A stretch of 64,000 nucleotides of DNA from Phormidium tenue FACHB-886 (GCF_014764505.1 NZ_JACXWX010000002.1:186001-250000), one strand, 5' to 3'; numbered from the stretch's first letter, positions 44,240 through 53,934 are shown. The notes: generated by a model not told the origin, from the sequence alone. Made by a program: numbers and translations.

Positions 44240-45049
44240 ATGATGAGTCCTCCCAAAACAAAGCCGAAAATCTCGTGGCAGCTTCTCTTTACGCTGCTAA
44301 TGTTCGGCTTTATGTATCTACCTATTCTGATTCTGGCGGCATATAGCTTCAATGCCTCCCGGTTTAGCTCAACCTGGGAAGGGTTTAGCCTCAGGTGGTA
44401 TCAGACCCTATTTAACGATGCCCGAATTTTTGATGCGCTGCAAGACAGTCTCACGGTCGCGTTGGTTGCCGTAGGTATCTCTGCTGTGCTGGGAACGATG
44501 ATGGCGGTTGGGCTAGCTAAATTTCGGTTTCCAGGGAAAGGGCTATATCGTGGAGTGTCTTACTTGCCGTTAATCATTCCCGATATTGCGATCGCCGTTG
44601 CGACCTTGGTGTTCTTGGCATCGGTAGGCTTTCCGCTCAGTCTCTGGACTGTAATCGCTGCGCATATTGTCTTTTGCCTTGCCTATATTGCGGTTGTGGT
44701 TTCCACCCGCCTCACAAACTTAAACCCTCATCTCGAAGAAGCTGCACTTGATTTAGGTGCAACGCCAGTCCAAGCCTTTATCAAAGTGCTGCTGCCAGAG
44801 CTGATGCCCGCAATTCTTTCTGGCAGTTTATTGGCGTTCATCCTCAGCATGGATGATCTGCTCATCTCTAGCTTCACGGCAGGCGGTGGTGTTAATACCT
44901 TACCGATGCTGATCTTCAGCCGCGTCCGCACAGGTGTTAAGCCAGATATCAATGCCCTGAGCGTGATGCTGATTCTGGCATCTGGCGTTTTGGCATTTGC
45001 CTCAGAATATATCCGCTACAAAAGCAATCAGCGTCGCTTAAAGCCGTAG
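44240..45049 (+). CDS. potC: Spermidine/putrescine ABC permease PotC
   Basis: A 269-residue permease with six helices and EAA loop EEAALDLGATPVQAFIKVLL near residue 170. It ends the polyamine operon: a stem-loop terminator follows 46 bases after the stop. The order potA-potD-potB-potC differs from the E. coli ABCD order. Confidence 0.9.
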   Translation: MMSPPKTKPKISWQLLFTLLMFGFMYLPILILAAYSFNASRFSSTWEGFSLRWYQTLFNDARIFDALQDSLTVALVAVGISAVLGTMMAVGLAKFRFPGKGLYRGVSYLPLIIPDIAIAVATLVFLASVGFPLSLWTVIAAHIVFCLAYIAVVVSTRLTNLNPHLEEAALDLGATPVQAFIKVLLPELMPAILSGSLLAFILSMDDLLISSFTAGGGVNTLPMLIFSRVRTGVKPDINALSVMLILASGVLAFASEYIRYKSNQRRLKP

Positions 45050-45094
45050 CACCTTTACTTGCAGGTGCAATTGGCTCAAGAAAGAGTAAAGCTA

Positions 45095-45144
45095 AAAAGC
45101 AACAGAGTGATGCCAATCAAATTCGTATTACTCTGTTGCCTTTA
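45095..45144 (+). terminator. Terminator of the pot operon
   Basis: Stem GCAACAGAGT with ACTCTGTTGC (45099-45108 and 45130-45139), extended by flanking A-T pairs. It is 46 bases past potC. Confidence 0.65.
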
Positions 45145-45440
45145 AGAGATTGCAAACAATGGCAAAGCTAACATGACAGTGATTGAGGATTGCTATAGCA
45201 TAAGATCCTCTTGTTGATTTTGTCTTAAAGACATGTAACGTACAGCTGCAAGTCAGTTTACTGCCTCACGAAAGCAGTAGATGAGCCAAAAGGTTGCCTA
45301 TCAGTTGCCTACCGCAAAAGTGCAAGAAGTTTTCATCCTCCGTGGATGTCAGCTGAATCTCATAATTGTCTGCAAACCGTGTGAATCACGTTGTAGCCAA
45401 TTGTGATCTACCCCGTTACTGCGATCGCAGATAAACCGTT
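45145..45440. other. Intergenic region before the MFS gene
   Basis: About 300 bp with no coding frame. It contains the promoter of the MFS gene; no specific operator is recognised. Confidence 0.4.
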
Positions 45441-46661
45441 ATGAGAACTCTAAATCAGGTGGGAGTTGCAGAGCTACAGCGTCCGACGCTGTGGCTACCG
45501 CTCTGTGCGCTAGCAGCAGTTTACGGCATGTTTACTGTGAGCTGGATGATCTACCGTGTCCATTTGCCCGGATTGTTAACCCAAGCTGGTTTTGCCGAAT
45601 CGCTTGCTCCTGCACTGCTCTTAATTGAGGCAGTCATCGCGATCGCACTTGAACCGCTGGCGGGTGCGTTTTCCGATCGCACTAATCGTCAGCAAGGCAG
45701 CCGCTTTCCGCTGATTACGTTGGGTGTAATTCTGTCATCGCTGCTATTTGTAGCAATCCCCGCCTTGATGGTCTTTGCTCCACCAACAGGGAGTGCAGTC
45801 TGGACGTTGCCAACTTTGTTGATTAGCTGGGCGATCGGCATGAGTTTGTTTCGCAGCCCAGCTTTAGCACTGCTGCGGCGCTATGCCCCTAACCTGCAGC
45901 TGCCCCAGGCAGCGAGTGTCCTCACCTTTGCAGCAGGAATTGCCGGAGCTGCAGCCCCTTTAGCCAGTAAATCTGTCTTGGACATGGGCACAACAGCTGC
46001 TTTTACGTTAGGCGCTGTGCTGATTTTACTGAGCGTTATGTGGCTGCGCTGGATGAATCCAATTGGGTTGGTTGCCTCTGAACCTGCTGAATACTTTAAT
46101 TCCGCTAAACCAATCTCACTCATCAGCTTGGGCGCGATCTTTGGATTGGGGCTTTCCGCAACACTGGCGTTGAGGCTGGTAACCGAAACGCTGCCCAAAA
46201 TTCTCAAAGCGCAAGTTCCAGACATTACCCCGCCTACCTTTATTGGGGTGTTGTTTATTGCTCTGGCGGTTGCTGCCTTCCCAGTGGGGAAGTTTGCTAC
46301 CCGTAACGGCAACTCTAAAACTATGTTGATTGGCGTGGGTCTTGCGGCCCTGTTCATCAGCATAATGTCATTCACACAAACCGCTGGCATCGCCCTAATC
46401 ATGGCATTGGGGCTAGGCGTTGCCTTTAGCTTTTTGACCAACGGCACATTGCCCTTTGCGCTATCGCTTGTGCCGCCGGACCGGGCAGGATTAGGCGTTG
46501 GCATGTTTTTTGCCGGAGCTGCCGCTGCCACTAGCCTTTTCACAGGGATTTTGGCAAAACCGGGAGTGCTAGCGCCTACAGCAGGAGTAGCGATCGGCAT
46601 TATGGCACTAGTTGCAGCCGCCCTATGTGTTTTGGCAGGGGAAGAGCAAAGTAAGGCTTAA
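45441..46661 (+). CDS. MFS transporter
   Basis: A 406-residue protein with about 12 membrane helices. Helix 2-3 loop carries an MFS motif A-like GAFSDRTNRQQGSRFP. It has the two-half arrangement with a central loop near residue 205. The substrate is unknown; the shape resembles small-molecule MFS carriers or the PucC-like group. It ends 4 bases before a long perfect hairpin. Confidence 0.85.
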   Translation: MRTLNQVGVAELQRPTLWLPLCALAAVYGMFTVSWMIYRVHLPGLLTQAGFAESLAPALLLIEAVIAIALEPLAGAFSDRTNRQQGSRFPLITLGVILSSLLFVAIPALMVFAPPTGSAVWTLPTLLISWAIGMSLFRSPALALLRRYAPNLQLPQAASVLTFAAGIAGAAAPLASKSVLDMGTTAAFTLGAVLILLSVMWLRWMNPIGLVASEPAEYFNSAKPISLISLGAIFGLGLSATLALRLVTETLPKILKAQVPDITPPTFIGVLFIALAVAAFPVGKFATRNGNSKTMLIGVGLAALFISIMSFTQTAGIALIMALGLGVAFSFLTNGTLPFALSLVPPDRAGLGVGMFFAGAAAATSLFTGILAKPGVLAPTAGVAIGIMALVAAALCVLAGEEQSKA

Positions 46662-46665
46662 AAAC

Positions 46666-46718
46666 ACAGAGTATTTTTTGGGAGCGGCATTCTATGCCGC
46701 TCCCAAAAAATACTCTGT
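46666..46718. terminator. Long perfect bidirectional hairpin
   Basis: A perfect 25 bp stem (46666-46690 with 46694-46718), TCT loop, with six T and six A inside the stem. It separates the convergent MFS and sigma factor genes and begins 5 bases after the MFS stop. Confidence 0.85.
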
Positions 46719-46753
46719 ACATTATGGAATCGAAGTGGTTTTCTAGCTTTGGA

Positions 46754-47539
46754 CTAAGGATCTGTTTGGAGAGTTTGCGGCTGTAGAAAGGCGACCATTT
46801 GGTCTAGACCGCGCTGGATGCGACGGGTAACAGTCATGGGGCTAACGCCGATTTGTTCTGCTACTTCCTTGCGAGAGAAATCGTTGAAGTAGACGAACTC
46901 GATTGCAGCTCTGGTTTTATCTTCTAGTTGACCTAGCGCTCGCTGGAGCTGCTGCCGGTCTTCCTCTAAACGCTGCATCGCTTGATAGCTGGAATCAGTA
47001 AGGGTTTCACCGAGTGTAATTGGAGAATCGACTTGCTGGCAAATCGTGGCATCTAAGCTAAGGGGTAGGCGGTTCTTGACTGCCATACGGATCTCACGCC
47101 ACTCGTAGAGGGAAATGCCTAGCTCTTCGGCGATTTCAATATCATTAGGCTGTCGTCCTAAGGTTCTAGCTAGCTCAACCCGAACTTTTTGACCTTCTTT
47201 TTGTAGATCTTGCCAGCGACGGGGTACTTTAATAGAACTACCGCGATCGCGCAAGAAGTGTAGCATCTCGCCTCGAATGTAAGGCACTGCAAAAGAGCTG
47301 AAGGCGCAACCTTGACTAGGATTAAAGCGCTCGATCGCTCGAATCAAACCAAGGTAACCGATTTGCTCTAAATCTTCGTAGGGTTCAGCGCATTGATGGC
47401 TAACTCGGTGAGCAATCTTACGGACGAGTCCTGCATTCATGCGGACTAGCTTATTTCGGAGCGCAACAGAGGGATTTTGCTGGTATGCAATCAGCAGTTC
47501 GAGGCTATTCGTACGGATAGAGGATTGAGTCGCCGTCAT
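46754..47539 (-). CDS. sigF: Group 3 RNA polymerase sigma factor (SigF type)
   Basis: A 261-residue sigma factor of the SigB/SigF class. Region 2 has LRNKLVRMNAGLVRKIAHRV, EDLEQIGYLGLIRAIERFNP and FSSFAVPYIRGEMLHFLRDR; region 3 has ELARTLGRQPNDIEIAEELG; region 4 has the helix-turn-helix FSRKEVAEQIGVSPMTVTRR. The ATG at 47539 gives the N-terminus seen in cyanobacterial SigF (MTATQ then LELLIAYQQNPS); a GTG at 47572 would add 11 residues. In cyanobacteria SigF controls pilus and motility genes. Confidence 0.88.
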   Translation of the reverse strand: MTATQSSIRTNSLELLIAYQQNPSVALRNKLVRMNAGLVRKIAHRVSHQCAEPYEDLEQIGYLGLIRAIERFNPSQGCAFSSFAVPYIRGEMLHFLRDRGSSIKVPRRWQDLQKEGQKVRVELARTLGRQPNDIEIAEELGISLYEWREIRMAVKNRLPLSLDATICQQVDSPITLGETLTDSSYQAMQRLEEDRQQLQRALGQLEDKTRAAIEFVYFNDFSRKEVAEQIGVSPMTVTRRIQRGLDQMVAFLQPQTLQTDP

Positions 47540-47986
47540 GTTCGGTGAACCACTTTCATCAGGTTTAGGCACATTCTCTAAGGACGGCAGAGTTTAAACC
47601 ATCGTTATTTCACGGGAATGAAAGAAGTTCCCTTGAGGAACGTCAGCAGAAACACGCAAAGGCTAACTTAAGCTAAATGGCGGAGTTTATTGGAAGCAGC
47701 TTGCTGTCTAGGTTTCCGAGTTTTGGTTTTCTATCAGTAGGGCATCAGTAGCGCTGACTATGGCTGCATTAACTCAGCCATTCGTTGTAAAGAAGCGTGT
47801 CCTTTTTTAGTTCGATCGCCTAAAATCAGAGCAGGGGCTGACTTCTGAGACCTATGATGCTCAAGACTTAGGTAGTTTTAGCGGGAATGAGGTTTGGTAT
47901 GTGGCGAAGCGATCTACCCTGCTACACTTACGTAACCCTAGTTCTGCAACACTTGTTAATTCTCCATTAACAGAAGGAAATTTTTC
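47540..47986. other. Divergent promoter region between sigF and the BI-1 gene
   Basis: About 450 bp with no coding frame. Must hold promoters for both divergent genes. No specific box was recognised. Confidence 0.4.
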
Positions 47987-48712
47987 ATGAGCAATACCAG
48001 TAATTTTCGAGAGGCGATTCGCCAAGCCAAAACGCAGGCGCTCGTTGGACCCAACGTCATTTCCAAGGCGTTGCCGTTCTTAGGCATTGGGTTGATTTTG
48101 ACGGCGTTAGGAACATACGGTGGCATTGGCGTAATCAACACCAATCCAAGTCTGTTTATGCCCACTTTCATCGGCGCGATGATTGTGGAGCTGATTTTGT
48201 TTTTTGTGGCACGGGGAGTGGCGGAAAAAGGCAATAATGCTGTAGCGCTGCCGCTGCTGGCAACCTACAGTTTGCTCTCTGGATACACGCTCAGTGGGTT
48301 GGTATATGTGGCGCTGGGCACTAGCGGTGTTGGGGTTGCTGGAGTTGGTATTGCGGCGTTGGGCTGTGGTGTGACGTTCATTGTGGCACGGCAAATTGGC
48401 TCCAATTTGAGCGATCGAGATGGCCTTGCACTGGCTCAGACGGTGCAGATCGGCGTGATTGCGCTGCTGGTTGTGCTGTTGGGGCAATTAGGCTTTGCGC
48501 TATTTGGAGTTTATACACCGACTTGGTTAGAGATTGGCATCTCTGGGATTGGGACGCTGCTCTTTGCCGGCTGTGCTGTTGTTGATTTTTATGTGCTGCC
48601 TCGCAGCTACCGTGACGACCAATATCTTCCAGCCGCGCTATCGATGTATTTGACCTACATCAACCTGTTTGTGTTCATCTTGCGATTGCTGATTGCTTTT
48701 AATCGTGATTAG
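47987..48712 (+). CDS. Bax inhibitor-1/YccA family membrane protein
   Basis: A 241-residue protein with seven predicted membrane helices. The last two follow the BI-1 pattern: FAGCAVVDFYVLPRSYRDDQ, then LPAALSMYLTYINLFVFILR, with the conserved Asp in the sixth helix and the YLTYINLF block. BI-1 proteins leak calcium or modulate proteases in bacteria; the role here is unknown. AAGGAAA precedes the ATG. Confidence 0.8.
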   Translation: MSNTSNFREAIRQAKTQALVGPNVISKALPFLGIGLILTALGTYGGIGVINTNPSLFMPTFIGAMIVELILFFVARGVAEKGNNAVALPLLATYSLLSGYTLSGLVYVALGTSGVGVAGVGIAALGCGVTFIVARQIGSNLSDRDGLALAQTVQIGVIALLVVLLGQLGFALFGVYTPTWLEIGISGIGTLLFAGCAVVDFYVLPRSYRDDQYLPAALSMYLTYINLFVFILRLLIAFNRD

Positions 48713-48760
48713 GAACGATTAGGATTTGCAATTGCAAATCGGCTAATGACTTGCTTAGTG

Positions 48761-48787
48761 AGGGCGCAGCTTAGGTGCCCTTTTTTT
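48761..48787 (+). terminator. Terminator of the BI-1 gene
   Basis: Stem AGGGCGC with GTGCCCT, seven-base loop, then a run of seven T. An 18 bp palindrome (GATTTGCAATTGCAAATC, 48723-48740) lies just upstream. Confidence 0.8.
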
Positions 48788-48932
48788 ATTGCTTCAACTG
48801 CCACGTAATTTAGTCCAGCTTGTTTTCCGGCTTAGAGTGCAGCCCAGTTGACTTGCACTCCGGTACCGTCAAGTCTACGATTGGCGTACCCCCTTTTGCC
48901 TGTCTCCCGATTTCCCTACTCAGGACGCAACC

Positions 48933-50861
48933 ATGACTATTGCCACTCAGACAAAGACTAGCGAGCGCTTTCCCATTGACTTGAGCGCCTACCAACCTCT
49001 AGCGCTTGACCCCAACAAGCCCACCCTGACTGAAGAAGAGCGGCAAGCGCTCAGAGCCAACATCCAGCTTTGCCGAGATGCGATCGTCTTCTTTACAGCA
49101 ACAGGCGCAGCAAGGGGCGTAGGTGGGCACACAGGTGGGCCTTACGATACGGTTCCTGAAGTTGTGATCCTGGATTCCTTTTTTAGGGGAGCCCCAGACA
49201 AGTTTGTACCGATCTTCTTCGATGAAGCCGGACACCGAGTAGGGACGCAATACCTGATGGCAGTTTTGCACGGCGAACTGCCTGCGGAGCAACTATTGCA
49301 CTACCGCGAGGCGCACTCCACATTGCCTGGGCATCCAGAATTGCGGCTCACGCCAGGTGTGAAGTTTAGCTCTGGTCGCTTGGGGCACATCTGGGGTTAT
49401 GTCAACGGCGTGGCGATGGCAAATCCCGATAAAGTTGTGATTTGCCTCGGTTCTGATGGAGCACAGCAAGAAGGAAACGATGCCGAAGCCGCGCGGCTGG
49501 CAGTCTCGCAGCAGCTTAATGTCAAGCTGTTCATTGATGATAACGATGTGACGATCGCTGGGCATCCCTCTGAGTACATGTTGGGTTTCAACGTCGCCAA
49601 AACCCTAACGGGGCATGGGTTAACTGTCAATGAAGGGGATGGTGAAGACCTTGACGATCTATATCGCCGCATGTGTGAGGCAGTTACTTCACCTGGACCG
49701 ATCGCCCTGATCAATAAACGCCCGATGTGTGTGGGGATTGAAGGGCTAGAAGGCTCGACGCACGGACATGATGTGATTAGTGTGGATAAGGCGATCGCCT
49801 ACCTGGAAAAGCGAGGTTACTCGGAAGCGGTCAAGGTTCTCAAGGAAATTCCTAAGAACAAGCACGACTACACGTACCTTGGCTCTGGTGACAAGCGCGG
49901 CTCCAACCGTAACGTGTTTGGTGATGCAGTTGTATCGGTGCTGAGCCGCATGACTCCCGAACAGCGCAAAGCCAGTGTGGTTTGCATTGACAGCGATTTA
50001 GAAGGCTCTTGCGGTCTAAACCGGATTCACAAGGCGTATCCCGAAATTTTTGTGTCGGCAGGCATTATGGAGCGGGGCAACCTGTCAGCGGCAGCAGGTT
50101 TTGGTATGAACGAAGGCAAGCAAGGCATTTTTGCCACCTTTAGCGCCTTCCTAGAAATGTGCATTTCTGAGATCACGATGGCACGGCTCAATTATTCCAA
50201 TCTGCTTTGCCACTTCTCGCATTCCGGCATTGATGATATGGCAGATAATACCTGCCACTTTGGTGTCAATAATATGTTTGCCGACAACGGGCTAGATGAC
50301 ATCTACGACACCCGCCTCTATTTCCCTGCCGATGCGGCACAGATGACTGCCTGCGTTGAGAGAATTTTTCACGATCCGGGGCTGCGGTTCGTTTTCTCCA
50401 CCCGTTCCACCACGCCTAACATTTTGGATACCAATGGCAATGATTTCTTTGGCGGCAGCTACCAATTTGCTCCGGGCAAAGATGAGGTGATCAGAGAAGG
50501 CACAGCGGGCTACATCGTCAGCTTTGGCGAGTCGCTGTATCGGGCCTTGGATGCTGTGGAGCGGCTGAAACAGGAAGGTATTGATGTTGGGCTGATTAAT
50601 AAGCCAACCTTAAATGTGGTAGATGAAGAGATGTTGGCAAAGGTTGGCAAGGCTCCGTTTGTAATGGTGGTGGAAGCCTTCAATCGGAAAACAGGTTTGG
50701 GCAGCCGCTTTGGAACTTGGCTGTTGGAGCGGGGGTATACACCCAAATATGCTCACCTTGGTACGCACAAGGAAGGCAGCGGTGGTTTGTGGGAACAGTT
50801 CCCGCATCAGGGGCTTGATCCAGCGGGGATTATGAGTAAGGTGAAGGAACTAGTGGGCTAG
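48933..50861 (+). CDS. Transketolase-family enzyme (non-canonical subfamily)
   Basis: A 642-residue thiamine diphosphate enzyme with the three transketolase domains. The TPP motif is GSDGAQQEGN (residues ~173-182), the pyrimidine-domain block ISEITMARLNYSN, and the C-terminal domain ends with GIMSKVKELVG. It differs from the Calvin-cycle transketolase: GGHTGGPYDTVPEV replaces GHPGAPLGMAP and GRLGHIWGYVNGVAMA replaces the GPLGQGIANAVG block. It is 70 bases longer upstream to a terminator of the previous gene. It probably transfers two-carbon units, but the substrate may not be a pentose phosphate. Confidence 0.75.
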   Translation: MTIATQTKTSERFPIDLSAYQPLALDPNKPTLTEEERQALRANIQLCRDAIVFFTATGAARGVGGHTGGPYDTVPEVVILDSFFRGAPDKFVPIFFDEAGHRVGTQYLMAVLHGELPAEQLLHYREAHSTLPGHPELRLTPGVKFSSGRLGHIWGYVNGVAMANPDKVVICLGSDGAQQEGNDAEAARLAVSQQLNVKLFIDDNDVTIAGHPSEYMLGFNVAKTLTGHGLTVNEGDGEDLDDLYRRMCEAVTSPGPIALINKRPMCVGIEGLEGSTHGHDVISVDKAIAYLEKRGYSEAVKVLKEIPKNKHDYTYLGSGDKRGSNRNVFGDAVVSVLSRMTPEQRKASVVCIDSDLEGSCGLNRIHKAYPEIFVSAGIMERGNLSAAAGFGMNEGKQGIFATFSAFLEMCISEITMARLNYSNLLCHFSHSGIDDMADNTCHFGVNNMFADNGLDDIYDTRLYFPADAAQMTACVERIFHDPGLRFVFSTRSTTPNILDTNGNDFFGGSYQFAPGKDEVIREGTAGYIVSFGESLYRALDAVERLKQEGIDVGLINKPTLNVVDEEMLAKVGKAPFVMVVEAFNRKTGLGSRFGTWLLERGYTPKYAHLGTHKEGSGGLWEQFPHQGLDPAGIMSKVKELVG

Positions 50862-50869
50862 TTGCCGTT

Positions 50870-50916
50870 AGAGTTTCTGTAAGCCGATCCTCCTGGATGT
50901 GGTTTACAGAAACTCT
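50870..50916 (+). terminator. Hairpin after the transketolase-family gene
   Basis: A 13 bp perfect stem AGAGTTTCTGTAA with TTACAGAAACTCT, plus CC/GG, beginning 9 bases after the stop. Confidence 0.65.
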
Positions 50917-51316
50917 GCTAGCTATTTGTTGCCTTACTGGAGGTTGTGAAGTGCACCTTGATAAATTTCTAATGCCTGTAACGCTAGGTTCACAACAGAG
51001 ACAAGGACGATAATTTTCTGGGCAGCCACCTGAAGTTCCAGCCTGCTTTACGTCATCAGATCGGGTCCGAAAAACAAAATTTGATGGGGCTGGGATTCCT
51101 CCGGACGAAGTCATATAGCTCATCCAGCTTCAGATATGGATACTAAATTCTTACAGTTAAGAAATAAGTACCTAATTATTTCAACTAATCAGAATTTGAC
51201 TATATACAACGTAGGACCCTTTCCAAGGAACCCGCTTGCTTCTCTGTGTCCAGCTGGTAGGATCACATCGGGACCTCACATTCCTAAAGGTTCAGTCTTG
51301 CGTCTTCCTCAGAATT
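50917..51316. other. Intergenic region without a gene
   Basis: About 400 bp. A plus-strand frame from 51136 runs into the next gene's 3' end and has no ribosome site. Nothing recognisable. Confidence 0.4.
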
Positions 51317-51349
51317 GGAATGTGGCGGCACTTCTCGCCGCCACATTCC
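51317..51349. terminator. Hairpin between convergent genes
   Basis: A perfect 13 bp stem (GGAATGTGGCGGC with GCCGCCACATTCC), seven-base loop, 4 bases past the minus-strand gene's stop at 51353. Flanking AATT/AATT may extend it. Confidence 0.65.
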
Positions 51350-51352
51350 TAA

Positions 51353-51886
51353 TTACCACAGAGCTGGAACAGGTGTTTCAGGTGTTTCTACAGGGTCTGC
51401 TTCTACACGAGCAGGTGCTGGGTTGGACTGCCTGAAGATAGACGCTGGAGCAGGCGGCACGGGTTCTTCTGTGTAAAGAGTGCCTGTCAGCAGAGAGCTG
51501 TCATAAGGATTTGGTAAATCAGCCGTGCGAATCGTGGGATCGCTCTGCGTCTGTTGTCTCAACACTTCGTTATACAGCCGATTGGTTACCCGTCCATCGC
51601 CTGCAATTTCGTTCTCGGGATAGGGTCCAAAGATCCAGGTGAGATTGCGCGGAAAGCGACGATTTTGAAAGAAGTTTTCGTCAAAAGTAAAGAATGTGTC
51701 TTCAAATTCTTCAGCGATCGAAGGCAAAGTGCTTTCTTGGGTTGCAGTGGCGGGTGCCGTTGTTTCTTGAGCAACCGCACCGCTACTGAACGAAATAACT
51801 GCCGCCATTACTGCTGATGCTCCCACCAGACAGGACAGTCTAAACCGGGTTATACCCAGTTTTTTACTTACAAGCTGCATACTCAT
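51353..51886 (-). CDS. Secreted hypothetical protein (177 aa)
   Basis: A signal peptide (LSCLVGASAVMAAVISFSSG, cleavage after AVAQ) and a mature Pro/Thr/Glu-rich protein. A conserved-looking block is EFEDTFFTFDENFFQNRRFP followed by LTWIFGPYPENEI and NRLYNEVLRQQTQSDPTIRT, ADLPNPYDSSLL. The ends are low complexity. I know similar unnamed cyanobacterial proteins but no function. The start ATG at 51886; 51880 is an alternative. Confidence 0.6.
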   Translation of the reverse strand: MSMQLVSKKLGITRFRLSCLVGASAVMAAVISFSSGAVAQETTAPATATQESTLPSIAEEFEDTFFTFDENFFQNRRFPRNLTWIFGPYPENEIAGDGRVTNRLYNEVLRQQTQSDPTIRTADLPNPYDSSLLTGTLYTEEPVPPAPASIFRQSNPAPARVEADPVETPETPVPALW

Positions 51887-52108
51887 GATCTATTAGCCCT
51901 CACAAGCCAAACGGTAATGGATGTCCTGCCCGATCGACCCATCTGCCGCAAGTAGCAAGTCATAGCTGTTGCTGTGAACTTGCCATGTCAAACCCGCTTT
52001 GTCCAATCAAGTTCTAATTCATCATAAGGTCTATCATGAAGATTGGCACAATTTGGCTGTCCTGCAGCTTTGTTTGAGCCTCTACATGTTTGATTCTTCA
52101 ATCTTGTG

Positions 52109-52720
52109 ATGTCAGCCTCTATTACTCAGCCTGCTTTTGTGGTTCAAGCCGATTTAGTCACCTTACGCCAAGCCTTACTGGATTTGTTTTGTCAGGTGGC
52201 GTACAAAGAAGGTGATTTTGTTTTATCTTCCGGGCAGCGCAGCACCTACTACATCAATGGCAAGCAAGTGACGCTGCATCCTCAAGGGGGAGTGGCGATC
52301 GGTCGTCTTTTACTGTCGCTGCTGTTAGAAGATGTTCAAGCCGTAGCGGGGTTAACGCTAGGGGCAGATCCAATGGTGACGGCAACCAGTGTGGTAGCAG
52401 CTTATGAGGGACGCTCGATCGTTCCCTTGATTGTTCGTAAAGAAGCGAAAGGACACGGAACTCAAGCATATATCGAAGGGTTAACCCTACCGCCTAATAG
52501 CGCGGTGGTGGTACTAGAAGATGTCGTCACTACAGGGCAATCTGCTCTGAAAGCTGTAGAGCGATTGCGACAGGCAGGCTATGCAGTCAATCAAATTATT
52601 GCATTGGTCGATCGACAGCAGGGTGGTGCTGAACTCTACGAACAGCAAGGTTTAGCGTTTCAATCTATTTTTTCCATCCAGGATCTGCAAAAGCGCTGGG
52701 CAGAATTACAGCCTGCATAA
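52109..52720 (+). CDS. pyrE: Orotate phosphoribosyltransferase PyrE
   Basis: A 203-residue enzyme converting orotate and PRPP to OMP in pyrimidine synthesis. The PRPP-binding motif is VVVLEDVVTTGQSALKAV and the flexible catalytic loop is RKEAKGHGTQAYIEG. The N-terminal KEGDFVLSSGQRSTYYINGK matches PyrE. ATG at 52109 is preceded by an in-frame GTG at 52106. It stands alone with the HtrA-like gene ~150 bp downstream. Confidence 0.93.
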   Translation: MSASITQPAFVVQADLVTLRQALLDLFCQVAYKEGDFVLSSGQRSTYYINGKQVTLHPQGGVAIGRLLLSLLLEDVQAVAGLTLGADPMVTATSVVAAYEGRSIVPLIVRKEAKGHGTQAYIEGLTLPPNSAVVVLEDVVTTGQSALKAVERLRQAGYAVNQIIALVDRQQGGAELYEQQGLAFQSIFSIQDLQKRWAELQPA

Positions 52721-52872
52721 ATTTCAGGTAATGCAATACCCAAATTTCCGTTCCAATGGTCGAAAAGACCGACCGCTGAAACCGCAACACAGCAGCGATC
52801 GCAGTCCTCAAAATAGATCTAATGGCATTGCTATTCAATAGGCAATGCTGATTTGTAATAGGAGCGCGATCC

Positions 52873-53934
52873 ATGCCGCAATTTACTTTGGTATCGGATA
52901 CCCAGTTAGGACAGCAATTAGAGCAGCGATTGGAAACTGTGGCATCCTCCGTTCCAGCTACAGATGACCAATTACTTGATGCTTATTCTCGTGCTGTTAC
53001 TCAGGCAGCCGAAAAAGTTGGTCCTTCTGTTGTCAACATTGAAGTATACCAGCCACAGCCCCAAAGACAGTCGTCCAGACAATTGCAAAGACAGCCCCAA
53101 GAAGCCAAAGGCAACGGTTCGGGTTTCATCATTACTCCAGACGGCTATATTCTCACCAATAGCCACGTCGTTCACGGTGCCACTCGGATTGAAGTTACGC
53201 TGTCCGACGGGCGTAAAACCCAAGCCCAACTGATCGGCGATGACCCTGACACCGACTTAGCAGTTATCCGGATTCAAGCACCCAACTTAATTCCGGTAAA
53301 GCTAGGCGATTCGCAATCAATTCGGGTTGGGCAGTTGGCGATCGCGATTGGCAACCCTTACGGCTTTCAGGCAACGGTTACGGCAGGCGTAGTGAGCGCT
53401 TTGGGACGATCGCTGCGATCGCGGTCAGGTCGCTTGATCAATGATGTGATTCAAACTGATGCTGCCCTCAATCCGGGTAACTCAGGTGGTCCACTCGTTA
53501 CCTCTACTGGTGAGGTGATCGGCGTCAACACGGCAATTATTCTGCCTGCTCAGGGCATCTGCTTTGCCACTGCCATTAATACTGCCAAGTTCGTTGCGGC
53601 TGCGCTGATTAAAGACGGCAAAATTCGCCGGGGCTACATTGGGGTCGGCGGACAAAATACACCGCTGCATCGTCGGCTGGTCCGTTACCACAATTTGCCT
53701 GTCGAAACGGGTGTTTTGGTGATCTCAACCGAAGCCGATAGTCCTGCTCGTCGTGCTGGATTGTCGCAAGGTGATGTCATCGTTGAGCTTGATGGGCAGG
53801 CGATCGCTAGTATTGACGATCTTCACCGCCGCCTGACCGATGAAAAAGTTGGCACTCGCAGTTGGCTAACGGTGATTCGCGGCACCGAAAAACTGCAGGT
53901 TGCAATTGTGCCGGAAGTGCGAGAAAACGGTTGA
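52873..53934 (+). CDS. HtrA/Deg-type serine protease without signal peptide
   Basis: A 353-residue trypsin-like protease with one C-terminal PDZ domain. The catalytic triad is His98 (LTNSHVVHG), Asp128 (DTDLAVIR) and Ser204 (NPGNSGGPL). The PDZ carries TEADSPARRAGLSQGDVIVE. No signal peptide or membrane helix is visible; the first ~75 residues are a soluble coiled segment and a Gln/Arg-rich stretch, so the protein should be cytoplasmic, unlike most Deg proteases. AGGAG precedes the ATG. Confidence 0.88.
   Translation: MPQFTLVSDTQLGQQLEQRLETVASSVPATDDQLLDAYSRAVTQAAEKVGPSVVNIEVYQPQPQRQSSRQLQRQPQEAKGNGSGFIITPDGYILTNSHVVHGATRIEVTLSDGRKTQAQLIGDDPDTDLAVIRIQAPNLIPVKLGDSQSIRVGQLAIAIGNPYGFQATVTAGVVSALGRSLRSRSGRLINDVIQTDAALNPGNSGGPLVTSTGEVIGVNTAIILPAQGICFATAINTAKFVAAALIKDGKIRRGYIGVGGQNTPLHRRLVRYHNLPVETGVLVISTEADSPARRAGLSQGDVIVELDGQAIASIDDLHRRLTDEKVGTRSWLTVIRGTEKLQVAIVPEVRENG

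Noticed and set aside
51136..51435. 99-codon plus-strand frame
   Set aside because: No ribosome site and it overlaps the terminal hairpin and the 3' end of the secreted-protein gene.
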